This document shows positions 23,824 through 31,383 of a stretch of 55,703 nucleotides of DNA, in pieces. The DNA is from Eubacteriales Family XIII. Incertae Sedis bacterium. Its GTDB lineage: Bacteria; Bacillota; Clostridia; Peptostreptococcales; Anaerovoracaceae. Position numbers and translations under genes: made by a program. Numbering within the stretch: the first letter of the stretch is position 1; every line of letters begins with the position of its first letter. The notes below the pieces were generated by a model, which was not told the origin of the DNA, did no database searches, and saw nothing but the letters and a program-made list of their open reading frames with translations. Where the stretch lies: NCBI GenBank assembly GCA_031261345.1, contig JAISKC010000048.1:1-55703 (forward strand). The letters run 5' to 3'.

Positions 23824-26175
23824 ATGTTTAAAGCTATACTGAAGAGAGACGGCCGAAGCGTGCCCTATGACATTTCCAAAATAGAAAATGCCATTGCAAA
23901 GGCCATGGAGGCAAGTGGTCGCAAGGATACCGGCGCAAGTGCGGGAATTGCGGAAGAAGTCGAGCAAAGACTCGCCGCAAAATTCAAGGATAATGATCCC
24001 GACATAGAAACCATACAGGACTATGTTGAGCAGGTTCTGATGGACAAGGGCTTTCCGCTCGTCGCCAAAAGGTACATCCTATACAGAAATGAGAGAAGCA
24101 AGATGCGCGAAAAGAATACTCGCCTCATGCACGTTCTCGACGAACTCACAAATAAGGATGCGGCAGAAAGCAATACAAAGAGGGACAATGCAAACATCGA
24201 CGGCGATACCGCTATGGGCATCATGCTCAAGTATGGTTCGGAAAGTGCGAAGGAGTATTACGAAAATTTCATTCTTACACAGCAGCAGAGCGAAGCTCAT
24301 TCAAGTGGTGATATTCACATTCATGACTTTGACTTTTACACGCTCACTACGACGTGTTGCCAGATAGATATCAGCAAACTTTTCAGGGGTGGATTTTCCA
24401 CGGGGCACGGCCATCTGAGGGAGCCGAACAGTATTCACAGCTACGCGGCACTTGCTTGTATAGCTATTCAGTCAAACCAAAACGACCAGCACGGTGGGCA
24501 GAGCATACCAAACTTTGATTTCGGTCTAGCCCCCGGCGTTGTCAAGACATACAAAAAGCTATACGGTTCGAATTTCATAAAAGCTATCCGATTACTGGCA
24601 CCTGAATTCAAAAAGACCGATGCTGAAATCAAGGAAGTTTTCGAGAATATCGAAAAGGAAAGCGGACTTTATCCGCAGCTCGCAGTCAACGTCGAGTATA
24701 CAAAGAAGGAAATCGAAGCGTGGTCGGAGCAGGGCTTAGACGACACCATTCTCGAGAAAATTCACAACTTTGCAGCCGAGACGACCGAAAAAGAAACCGA
24801 CAAGGAAGTGAAGCAGGCGATGGAGGCTTTGGTTCACAATCTCAATACGATGCACTCAAGGGCCGGCGCACAGACACCGTTCTCGAGCATAAACTACGGC
24901 ACGGACACTTCACCGGAAGGCAGAATGGTTACCAAAAATGTCATGCTCGCGACCGAAGATGGACTCGGCGGCGGCGAGACGGCTATATTCCCGATCCACA
25001 TATTCAAGGTCAAGGAAGGCGTCAGCTACAATGAGGGCGACCCGAATTATGATCTGTTCAAGCTCGCATGCAGGGTCAGCGCAAAGAGGCTGTTCCCGAA
25101 TTTCTCATTCCTCGATGCGCCCTTCAACCTTCAGTATTATGAAGAGGGCAAGCCAGAGACCGAGGTCGCTTACATGGGCTGCCGCACGAGGGTGCTCGGC
25201 AATTCCTATGACCCGAGCAACGAGATAGCTTTCGGGCGTGGCAACCTCAGCTTCACCTCAATCAATCTTCCGAGGATAGCGCTTAAGAGCAACGGCAATA
25301 TCGAGTGGTTCTTTGAAGAGCTCGAACGCAAGATGGATCTCGTGGCAGATCAGCTGAATGACAGATACAAAATTCAGGCAAAGAAGAAGGTTCGGAATTT
25401 CCCCTTCCTCATGGGGCAGGGTATTTGGATTGGCTCGGATCAGCTCGGTATCGACGACGAGGTCGGCGAGGTGCTCAGGCACGGGACGCTCTCCCTTGGA
25501 TTCATCGGTCTTGCCGAAGCCTTGGTGGCCTTGGTCGGAGCTCACCACGGCGAGAATGAAGAGGCGAAGAATCTCGGTCTCGACATCGTGGGCTTCATGC
25601 GAAATTATGTAGACAACAAGAGCAAAGAAACAGGCATGAATTACACATTGCTTGCAACTCCGGCGGAGGGTCTTTCGGGCAGATTTGTCAGGAGCGACGC
25701 AAAGAAATTCGGCGAGATTGCGGGCGTTACCGATAGGGATTATTACACGAACGGTTTCCATGTGCCTGTGTATCACAATATTTCTGCCTACGACAAAATC
25801 AAAATCGAGGCGCCTTACCACGCACTTACAAATGCGGGCCACATCTCATACGTTGAGCTCGATGGCGATACTTCAAACAATATCAATGCGTTTGAGAGCA
25901 TCATCAGGGCTATGAAGGAAGCAGGCATCGGCTATGGTTCCGTCAACCACCCTGTCGATAGAGATCCGGTATGCGGCTACAACGGCATCATCGACGACGT
26001 TTGCCCCGGTTGCGGCAGGACTGAGGACGAAGGCGAATATGGCTTCGATCGCATCAGACGTATCACGGGCTACCTCGTGGGGACCCTCGACAGGTTCAAC
26101 GACGCCAAGAAGTCCGAGGAATCGGACAGGGTCAAGCACGGCACATCAAACCTGAGTGCGTCCGTCTCAGAGTGA
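23824..26175 (+). CDS. nrdD: Anaerobic (class III) ribonucleoside-triphosphate reductase
   Basis: 783 residues; GGGAGG lies 7 bases before the ATG. An ATP-cone allosteric domain covers residues 1-~95 (ILKRDGRSVPYDISKIENAI, then YILYRNERSKMRE). The catalytic barrel has SGDIHIHDFDFY, TTTCCQIDISKLF and NQNDQHGGQSIPNFD. Four zinc-binding cysteines are in PVCGYNG and VCPGCG (~717-737), and the glycyl-radical loop RRITGYLVG is near residue 747. It reduces ribonucleotides to deoxyribonucleotides without oxygen after activation by NrdG. Its stop overlaps the nrdG start by one base. The NrdR-controlled promoter is upstream. Confidence 0.96.
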   Translation: MFKAILKRDGRSVPYDISKIENAIAKAMEASGRKDTGASAGIAEEVEQRLAAKFKDNDPDIETIQDYVEQVLMDKGFPLVAKRYILYRNERSKMREKNTRLMHVLDELTNKDAAESNTKRDNANIDGDTAMGIMLKYGSESAKEYYENFILTQQQSEAHSSGDIHIHDFDFYTLTTTCCQIDISKLFRGGFSTGHGHLREPNSIHSYAALACIAIQSNQNDQHGGQSIPNFDFGLAPGVVKTYKKLYGSNFIKAIRLLAPEFKKTDAEIKEVFENIEKESGLYPQLAVNVEYTKKEIEAWSEQGLDDTILEKIHNFAAETTEKETDKEVKQAMEALVHNLNTMHSRAGAQTPFSSINYGTDTSPEGRMVTKNVMLATEDGLGGGETAIFPIHIFKVKEGVSYNEGDPNYDLFKLACRVSAKRLFPNFSFLDAPFNLQYYEEGKPETEVAYMGCRTRVLGNSYDPSNEIAFGRGNLSFTSINLPRIALKSNGNIEWFFEELERKMDLVADQLNDRYKIQAKKKVRNFPFLMGQGIWIGSDQLGIDDEVGEVLRHGTLSLGFIGLAEALVALVGAHHGENEEAKNLGLDIVGFMRNYVDNKSKETGMNYTLLATPAEGLSGRFVRSDAKKFGEIAGVTDRDYYTNGFHVPVYHNISAYDKIKIEAPYHALTNAGHISYVELDGDTSNNINAFESIIRAMKEAGIGYGSVNHPVDRDPVCGYNGIIDDVCPGCGRTEDEGEYGFDRIRRITGYLVGTLDRFNDAKKSEESDRVKHGTSNLSASVSE

Positions 26176-26723
26176 TGAGCGATACTTTAGTCAAATCACT
26201 CAGTAATGAAATAAGGGTTTCCGGGATTGAAAACGATTCCATCGTGGACGGTCCCGGGCTTAGGCTTGCGATTTTTTTTCAGGGCTGTCCTATTGGCTGC
26301 GAGGGTTGCCACAATCCCGAATCTCAGCCAATGGACGGCGGCACGCTTATGACGGAAGATGAGCTCTTCTCTAGGATAGAAGCAAATCCGCTGATCACGG
26401 GTGTAACGTTCACGGGTGGTGAACCTATCGTTCGTGCGGAAGCTCTTGCTTCGCTTGCTGAGAGAATTCGTGAAAAGGGTCTCGACCTTGCGATATTCTC
26501 AGGCTATACTTTTGAGCAGATAATCGAGGGCGGAGATACGGAGGTGCTTCGCCTTCTCTCATATGCCCATACGCTCATAGACGGACCCTTCATATTGGCT
26601 GAACGAAGCCTCGCGCTTCCGTTCAGGGGTTCAACGAACCAGAGAATTTTGGATTTGGAGGCCTCTATGAAGGAGGGAAGGGCAGTCCCAACGAAGGACC
26701 CCTCATGGCTCTACGAGGAGTAA
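26175..26723 (+). CDS. nrdG: Anaerobic ribonucleotide reductase activating protein
   Basis: 182 residues from the ATG at 26175 (a GTG one codon earlier is possible). The radical-SAM cluster motif CPIGCEGC (CxxxCxxC) is near residue 36, with HNPESQ directly after it, and TFTGGEP near 76 is the SAM-binding GGE motif. NrdG uses reduced iron-sulfur chemistry and S-adenosylmethionine to place the radical on the NrdD glycine. Coupled to nrdD by a TGATG overlap. No clear terminator follows. Confidence 0.95.
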   Translation: MSDTLVKSLSNEIRVSGIENDSIVDGPGLRLAIFFQGCPIGCEGCHNPESQPMDGGTLMTEDELFSRIEANPLITGVTFTGGEPIVRAEALASLAERIREKGLDLAIFSGYTFEQIIEGGDTEVLRLLSYAHTLIDGPFILAERSLALPFRGSTNQRILDLEASMKEGRAVPTKDPSWLYEE

Positions 26724-26823
26724 AATATATAATTACTCTAAGGTTTTATGTCAACCTGTGTTCGCAATGTTACAAACATATTTCAATAGTCTGCTAATGG
26801 CTTAATGGTAAGCCTTCGAGTGT

Positions 26824-26955
26824 TTATCCACAAAAAACGGCAGATTGTATACAATATTATCCACAGCTACCTATGGATAAGTACAACCCTATATCTCGTT
26901 GAAATTCCAACGAAAACCGAATATAATTCCATAAATTGGGTAATGATTATCCATA
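26824..26955. promoter_or_regulatory. Cluster of four DnaA boxes
   Basis: Two perfect TTATCCACA boxes at 26824-26832 and 26857-26865, plus two one-mismatch TTATCCATA boxes at 26947-26955 and, on the minus strand, 26872-26880. All lie within 132 bases of AT-rich non-coding DNA between nrdG and the convergent PH-domain gene. The 303-base gap holds nothing else I recognise. No dnaA, dnaN or other origin genes are nearby, so this is more likely a DnaA-binding (titration or control) cluster than the replication origin. Confidence 0.7.
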
Positions 26956-27026
26956 GGTTTTTAGCGATTATCGTCATCTTCCGAAATACAAAAAACATAT
27001 GCCCTTTACATAGATTTTACATAGTT

Positions 27027-28601
27027 TCACTTGACTTTTATGGACCATTCAAGGAAGTCTTCGGCCGTGGATTTCTCAACATCCATCAAAGGCAGAAAGG
27101 CATGTGCCCCTGTCGTACCCTTGATGGTGGCAAGATTCTTCATGCGCTGGAAGGGATTGCTACTGCATATTGCTATCTGTATCTTTCGGCGGGGCACAAT
27201 GGAGGTGGTCCTGCCATAAGCCCCACTTTTGATTGAGATGAAACTATCGGTTATCGCCAAGCCTTTTCCAAGGTAGGCCAAATACCCAGTCAATGCTGCC
27301 CATAGAGTAGGTATGATATAGGCTATGAAAAGAAGCGGGTGCCCCAAGAGAAATTCGACGTATGTCGGGCCGCCTGCAAAATGCATTATCAGCGCAGACG
27401 TGAGCGTACATATGACAATGCTTGCAATCGTCCAAATCAAATAGCGCCGAACAGACCGGAAGTGAGCCCTCTTTGGAAGGGCATCAAAGACTTTCGGAGC
27501 TCCGGCAAAATCGGGTAGCAGCTCCTTGATGAAGTAATCAACTTCGCTTATCTTGATGAATGGGTGAATGATCTTCAATCCAATAACATCGTCATTCTTC
27601 CCATTTCCACCATCGCCCTGCACCTTCAGGGTCGCGGTCTTGACGGATATTTCCGCATATCCGATGAGTTTTCTGATGAACCCTGAGGCGATTCGGACTT
27701 CCTGAATACGATTCTTTTCTATGCTCACCGTCTTGTGCTCAAGGAGCCCCTTTTCAATTTCGACCTTGGCACCGGCATTCTTCACCGTGAAGCCGTAGTT
27801 GTTTATCATGATACCGATGGCTGAAACCGCCCATGAAACGACCAAAAAAACGAGAACTAGCGCGACGAGGATGGGCACAGCCAAGCCAAGCAGGGTATCC
27901 GCCAATTTTTCGTATAAGTCCGTACCCTGGAATATCTGAAATATCTGGCTTATACCACCGATGAGTACGAACGCAAAGAGAATGGTCTTAGAGCTCGAAA
28001 TTCCCGTGAATATGAGGTTTTTCACGGGCATGCGGTACATCGTATTTGCCTCCATTATCCTCTGCACGGGAGCGGCTGATGTAGCGGAAACAGCAGGTTC
28101 GCTGGCAAACTCCTCAGCCATGATCGTTCCATTTTTGATGGCAAAAATTGCAGATCGGAGGGCCGCCGCCTCGGTCTTCGAGAGACAGGGTATTTTCCCG
28201 TCATCGCCTTCTCCGCCGGCCGTATCGATTTTGACCGTCGCCACTGAAAACATACGTTCTGGTATAGACTCAATCATATCGACGGACTGGATTTTGCTGA
28301 CAGGAATACGCTTGTTGACCCTCTTGATGATGCCCTTCGTGATATAGACTTCTTCGCCCTCGAGTTTCCATGAAATCCGCAAATAGCTAAACCATGCAAA
28401 GAGCAGGCAAATGAGTAGGATTGCGAGAACGCCTCCGCCTATGAGGACGCCGTTTGACACAAATGGAACTATGCGGCCAGCACCGACGTTTTCAGTAAGA
28501 GGTCCTAAGGTGTACAGAAGCAAAAGGACGAGCCAAGCTCTCGAAAATTTGAAGGCAATTACGGGAACATAGGCCTTGCTTACCCTGTGAGTATTAGACA
28601 T
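27027..28601 (-). CDS. Membrane PH-domain protein, YdbT-like
   Basis: 524 residues with several transmembrane helices (near 18-35, 50-72, 205-225, 235-262, 390-412, 420-445) alternating with three bacterial PH-like (bPH2) domains. Each domain has the pattern of a short strand, KG-[IL]-x-x-R, then [IV]-PxxKIQ: KGIIKRVNKRIPVSKIQSV near 88-106, EKGLLEHKTVSIEKNRIQEV near 285-304, KSGAYGRTTSIVPRRKIQIA near 475-494. YdbT-type proteins act with YdbS; in Bacillus subtilis the pair is linked to resistance to amylocyclicin-like bacteriocins (established knowledge, from memory). Overlaps the YdbS-like gene by 8 bases. Confidence 0.85.
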   Translation of the reverse strand: MSNTHRVSKAYVPVIAFKFSRAWLVLLLLYTLGPLTENVGAGRIVPFVSNGVLIGGGVLAILLICLLFAWFSYLRISWKLEGEEVYITKGIIKRVNKRIPVSKIQSVDMIESIPERMFSVATVKIDTAGGEGDDGKIPCLSKTEAAALRSAIFAIKNGTIMAEEFASEPAVSATSAAPVQRIMEANTMYRMPVKNLIFTGISSSKTILFAFVLIGGISQIFQIFQGTDLYEKLADTLLGLAVPILVALVLVFLVVSWAVSAIGIMINNYGFTVKNAGAKVEIEKGLLEHKTVSIEKNRIQEVRIASGFIRKLIGYAEISVKTATLKVQGDGGNGKNDDVIGLKIIHPFIKISEVDYFIKELLPDFAGAPKVFDALPKRAHFRSVRRYLIWTIASIVICTLTSALIMHFAGGPTYVEFLLGHPLLFIAYIIPTLWAALTGYLAYLGKGLAITDSFISIKSGAYGRTTSIVPRRKIQIAICSSNPFQRMKNLATIKGTTGAHAFLPLMDVEKSTAEDFLEWSIKVK

Positions 28602-29097
28602 TTTCCTTCACCAATTTCACGAGATCGGTGATACGATCACGCATTTCCGTTGCCTCAGCCAGCAATTGCCCGGGGATTTCCTCGGTGCCGCCGGCCGTCA
28701 TGACCTTGACGCTCGCCAGCTTGAAGAGCCTGAGTATGGGGCCGTAGGATGTATCCGTATACTGAATCTTTATCATCGGCACCACGGTATGTTCGACTAT
28801 GAAAATACCTCGTTTGATGATGATTTCATCGTCGGTGATGGCGTATTTGAAATGCGTCCACCAGATGTGTGGAAGAATGGCTACAAATACGAGGAAAATG
28901 GCCGCCGTCACAGCGACGCCTATCCAAAGAAAAATATCGGGAAAGGCCGTCAGATTTGTCAGTATCGCCGAAGGCAAAACGAGGAGAATTCCCGTGAACA
29001 GAGTCCCCAAAATCCCACGCAGACGCCAGACGCCCGCCATTTTTTTGCTCAGTAATTTATCAGGTTCTTGTCGCATTTTTCTCTCCCACTTATTCAA
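28594..29097 (-). CDS. Membrane PH-domain protein, YdbS-like
   Basis: 167 residues: two membrane helices near 28-48 and 55-80, then one bPH2 domain (YAITDDEIIIKRGIFIVEHTVVPMIKIQYTD near 85-115, GGTEEIPGQLLAEATEMRDRI near 135-155). This is the usual small partner of YdbT. First gene of a two-gene leftward operon. A long palindrome at 29103-29132 immediately upstream is a likely operator. Confidence 0.85.
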   Translation of the reverse strand: MNKWERKMRQEPDKLLSKKMAGVWRLRGILGTLFTGILLVLPSAILTNLTAFPDIFLWIGVAVTAAIFLVFVAILPHIWWTHFKYAITDDEIIIKRGIFIVEHTVVPMIKIQYTDTSYGPILRLFKLASVKVMTAGGTEEIPGQLLAEATEMRDRITDLVKLVKENV

Positions 29098-29102
29098 AAA
29101 TA

Positions 29103-29132
29103 GCTACTGTATTAATACAATAATACAGTAGC
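29103..29132. promoter_or_regulatory. Palindromic operator upstream of the ydbS/ydbT-like operon
   Basis: GCTACTGTATT (29103-29113) and AATACAGTAGC (29122-29132) form a perfect 11-bp inverted repeat around AATACAAT. Nested inside is TGTATTAATACA (29108-29119). TGTATTA/TAATACA half-sites are typical of YtrA-type GntR repressors, which is an inference here because no such gene is in the window. Confidence 0.55.
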
Positions 29133-29164
29133 CACCATGTTATGTCAACGAAAAACGAAAGTTG

Positions 29165-30571
29165 TTACTGTGCCCCGAGAGGATTTTCCCTCTTGGAAAT
29201 GGGCACGTAGTCCACATGCGGAGAAACGCTCTTGTAAGCCGGTCTGATGATCTTACCCGAGTTGATCAGTTCCTCAATCCTGTGTGCGCTCCAGCCCGAA
29301 ATGCGAGCGATTGCGAAGATGGGCGTGAATAGCTCCTTGGGAAGGTCGAGCATACTGTAGACGAATCCGCTGTAAAAGTCAACATTTGCACTGACGCCCT
29401 TGTAAATCTTTCTGACCTCACCGATGACCTTAGGCGCAAGCCTTGCCACATTGTTGTATAGCGTGTATTCGTCAGTCCTGCCTTTTTCAACGGAAAGCTT
29501 CTCAACAAAGCCCTTGAAGATTTCAGCTCTCGGGTCGCTGAGGGAGTAAACTGCGTGACCCATGCCGTAGATGAGCCCCATGTTGTCAAACGCCTTGTAG
29601 TTGAGAATATTCGCGAGATAAGCCTCGATTTCGTCGTCGTCCGTCCAGTCTTTGATATTCACCTTGAGGTCCTCAAACATTTCAACGACCTTGATGTTTG
29701 CGCCGCCATGCTTGGGTCCCTTGAGCGATGCGAGCGATGCAGCCACAGAAGAATATGTATCTGTGCCCGACGATGTGACCACGTGCGTGGTGAATGTACT
29801 ATTGTTTCCGCCGCCGTGCTCCGCGTGGAGGACGAGCGCGAGGTCGAGTATGCGGGCTTCAAGATCGGTATATTGGCTATCCTTTCTGAGCATCCTGAGA
29901 ATGTTTTCAGCCGAGGACAGATGTTCCTTAGGCGCATTGATGAAGAGATCATCTCCCTCAAAATAGTGCCGATAGGCCTGATATCCATAGACGGCCAAAA
30001 GTGGGAATACCGCCGTCAAAAGCAAGCTCTGCCTCAGCACATTCGGCACGGAAGTGTCATTCGCCTTCTCGTCATACGCATGGAGCGTGAGTACGCTTCT
30101 CGCCAACGTATTCATCATGTCGAAGCTCGGAGCCTTCAGGATGATATCCCGAACAAAGCTGGTAGGGAGTGTCCGGTAATTTGCGAGCAGTTCCTTGAAT
30201 TCCTCGAGCTCTCTCTGTGACGGAAGCTTCCCGAAAATGAGAAGGTAGGTGGTTTCTTCAAATCCAAACCTCTTCTCATCAATGAACCCGTTGACCAAGT
30301 CATGGATTTCGATACCTCTGAAATAAAGGCGACCATCAATCGGCACCTTTTCGCCTGAAGACGTGTCAAAAGCCTGTATTTCTGAAATTTCCGTAAGGCC
30401 GGTGAGCACGCCATTCCCGTTCAGGTCTCTGAGTCCCCGGTTGACTTTGTACTGCGTGTAGAGCTCCGGTTCAATGACACCGTTGTTCATGCAAATGGCT
30501 GCAAGCCTTGCGATTTCAGGGGTGATGTCAGAATATTTATCTTCCAATGAATTTTTATCCTTTTCAAACAT
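29165..30571 (-). CDS. Citrate synthase / 2-methylcitrate synthase family protein
   Basis: 468 residues. Catalytic blocks: GRLYFRGIEIHDLV near 79-92, HAEHGGGNNSTFTTHVVTSSGTDTYSS near 247-273 with the first catalytic histidines, LKGPKHGGANIKVVEMF near 281-297, and GMGHAVYSLSDPRAEIFK near 336-353 with the third histidine and the citrate-binding arginine. It condenses oxaloacetate with acetyl-CoA or propionyl-CoA. The N-terminal extension of ~45 residues is typical of the long clostridial form. Single gene; its spacer upstream carries a dispersed repeat. Confidence 0.92.
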   Translation of the reverse strand: MFEKDKNSLEDKYSDITPEIARLAAICMNNGVIEPELYTQYKVNRGLRDLNGNGVLTGLTEISEIQAFDTSSGEKVPIDGRLYFRGIEIHDLVNGFIDEKRFGFEETTYLLIFGKLPSQRELEEFKELLANYRTLPTSFVRDIILKAPSFDMMNTLARSVLTLHAYDEKANDTSVPNVLRQSLLLTAVFPLLAVYGYQAYRHYFEGDDLFINAPKEHLSSAENILRMLRKDSQYTDLEARILDLALVLHAEHGGGNNSTFTTHVVTSSGTDTYSSVAASLASLKGPKHGGANIKVVEMFEDLKVNIKDWTDDDEIEAYLANILNYKAFDNMGLIYGMGHAVYSLSDPRAEIFKGFVEKLSVEKGRTDEYTLYNNVARLAPKVIGEVRKIYKGVSANVDFYSGFVYSMLDLPKELFTPIFAIARISGWSAHRIEELINSGKIIRPAYKSVSPHVDYVPISKRENPLGAQ

Positions 30572-30639
30572 AATCGTTGCCTCCTATCTTCCATAATAGA
30601 GGTCAATTATATAGAAATTCGCGAAAAATAGCAATCGCC

Positions 30640-30666
30640 GTCATTGCGAGCGGAGCGCGGCAATCC
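30640..30666 (-). repeat. Dispersed palindromic repeat (GCAATGAC family), copy in reverse orientation
   Basis: Read on the minus strand it starts GGATTGCCGCGC and ends GCTCGCAATGAC, with GCGCTCC/GGAGCGC symmetry. Same class as 3924-3975 and 45895-45920. It lies between the pseudouridine synthase stop and the citrate synthase start. Confidence 0.6.
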
Positions 30667-30681
30667 ATACTGCCGGTGCCG

Positions 30682-31383
30682 TCAATCGCCGGACAGCGAT
30701 TTGATTTCCTGCTGTGTCAGCTTCCGATAATGCCCAGCCTTGAGCCCGCCCAGCCTGACATCGCCGATGGAAACTCTCTCGAGGTCGAGCACCTTGTTTC
30801 CGACGGAGGCGAACATCTTTCTTATTTGGCGATTTTTGCCTTCGTGTATCGTGATTTCGCAAATGGCAAATCCGCTGCTTTGCTTGATGATGGAAACCTT
30901 CGCAGGCGCCGTTACGTAGCCGCCGATATCGACGCCTCGCCTGAGTTTTGCGAGTCTTTCGTTTGAGACGGAGCCGCTGACCCGTGCCCTATAAGTCTTG
31001 GGCAGTTCGTGCTTCGGGTGCAGAAGTTTGTTGATGAAATCTCCGTCGTTGCTCATGATGAGGAGCCCAGTAGTCGGACCGTCAAGCCTGCCCACCGGAA
31101 CGATTCTCTCGCCGATATCGCGAACAAATTCCATTACTGTGGGACGGTCCTTCTCGTCAGCTGTCGTCGTGATGAAGCCCTTGGGCTTGTTCAGCGCAAT
31201 GTAGACCCGCTTTTTTTCCGGCTCAATCTTTCTGCCGTTCACCATCACAACATCACCTGCGGCTACGTCATAGCCCATGCCCACCGGCACCCCATTTACC
31301 GTTACATTACCGTCTGAAATAAGGGCGTCAGCCTTCCTCCGGCTGCAAATTCCGGCTTGGCTTATGTATTTGTTTATCCTCAT
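30682..31383 (-). CDS. rluB: Pseudouridine synthase, RluB/RsuA family
   Basis: 233 residues. An S4 RNA-binding domain at 1-~60 (MRINKYISQAGICSRRKADALI) precedes the catalytic domain with LNKPKGFITT near 69, the catalytic aspartate in VGRLDGPTTGLLIMSNDG near 99, KTYRARVSG near 130 and EGKNRQIRKMFASVG near 182. These enzymes isomerise a uridine of 23S (RluB) or 16S (RsuA) rRNA; RluB is my preference in Firmicutes. Its ATG overlaps the stop of the upstream hybrid kinase gene by 4 bases, so the two are co-transcribed. Confidence 0.9.
   Translation of the reverse strand: MRINKYISQAGICSRRKADALISDGNVTVNGVPVGMGYDVAAGDVVMVNGRKIEPEKKRVYIALNKPKGFITTTADEKDRPTVMEFVRDIGERIVPVGRLDGPTTGLLIMSNDGDFINKLLHPKHELPKTYRARVSGSVSNERLAKLRRGVDIGGYVTAPAKVSIIKQSSGFAICEITIHEGKNRQIRKMFASVGNKVLDLERVSIGDVRLGGLKAGHYRKLTQQEIKSLSGD

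Noticed and set aside
26824-26955. Chromosomal origin oriC
   Set aside because: dnaA, dnaN and rpmH are absent and only four boxes are found; a control cluster fits better.
26805-27236. A 143-codon plus-strand frame covering the DnaA boxes
   Set aside because: No ribosome site, it runs antisense into the YdbT-like gene, and its composition is that of non-coding AT-rich DNA.
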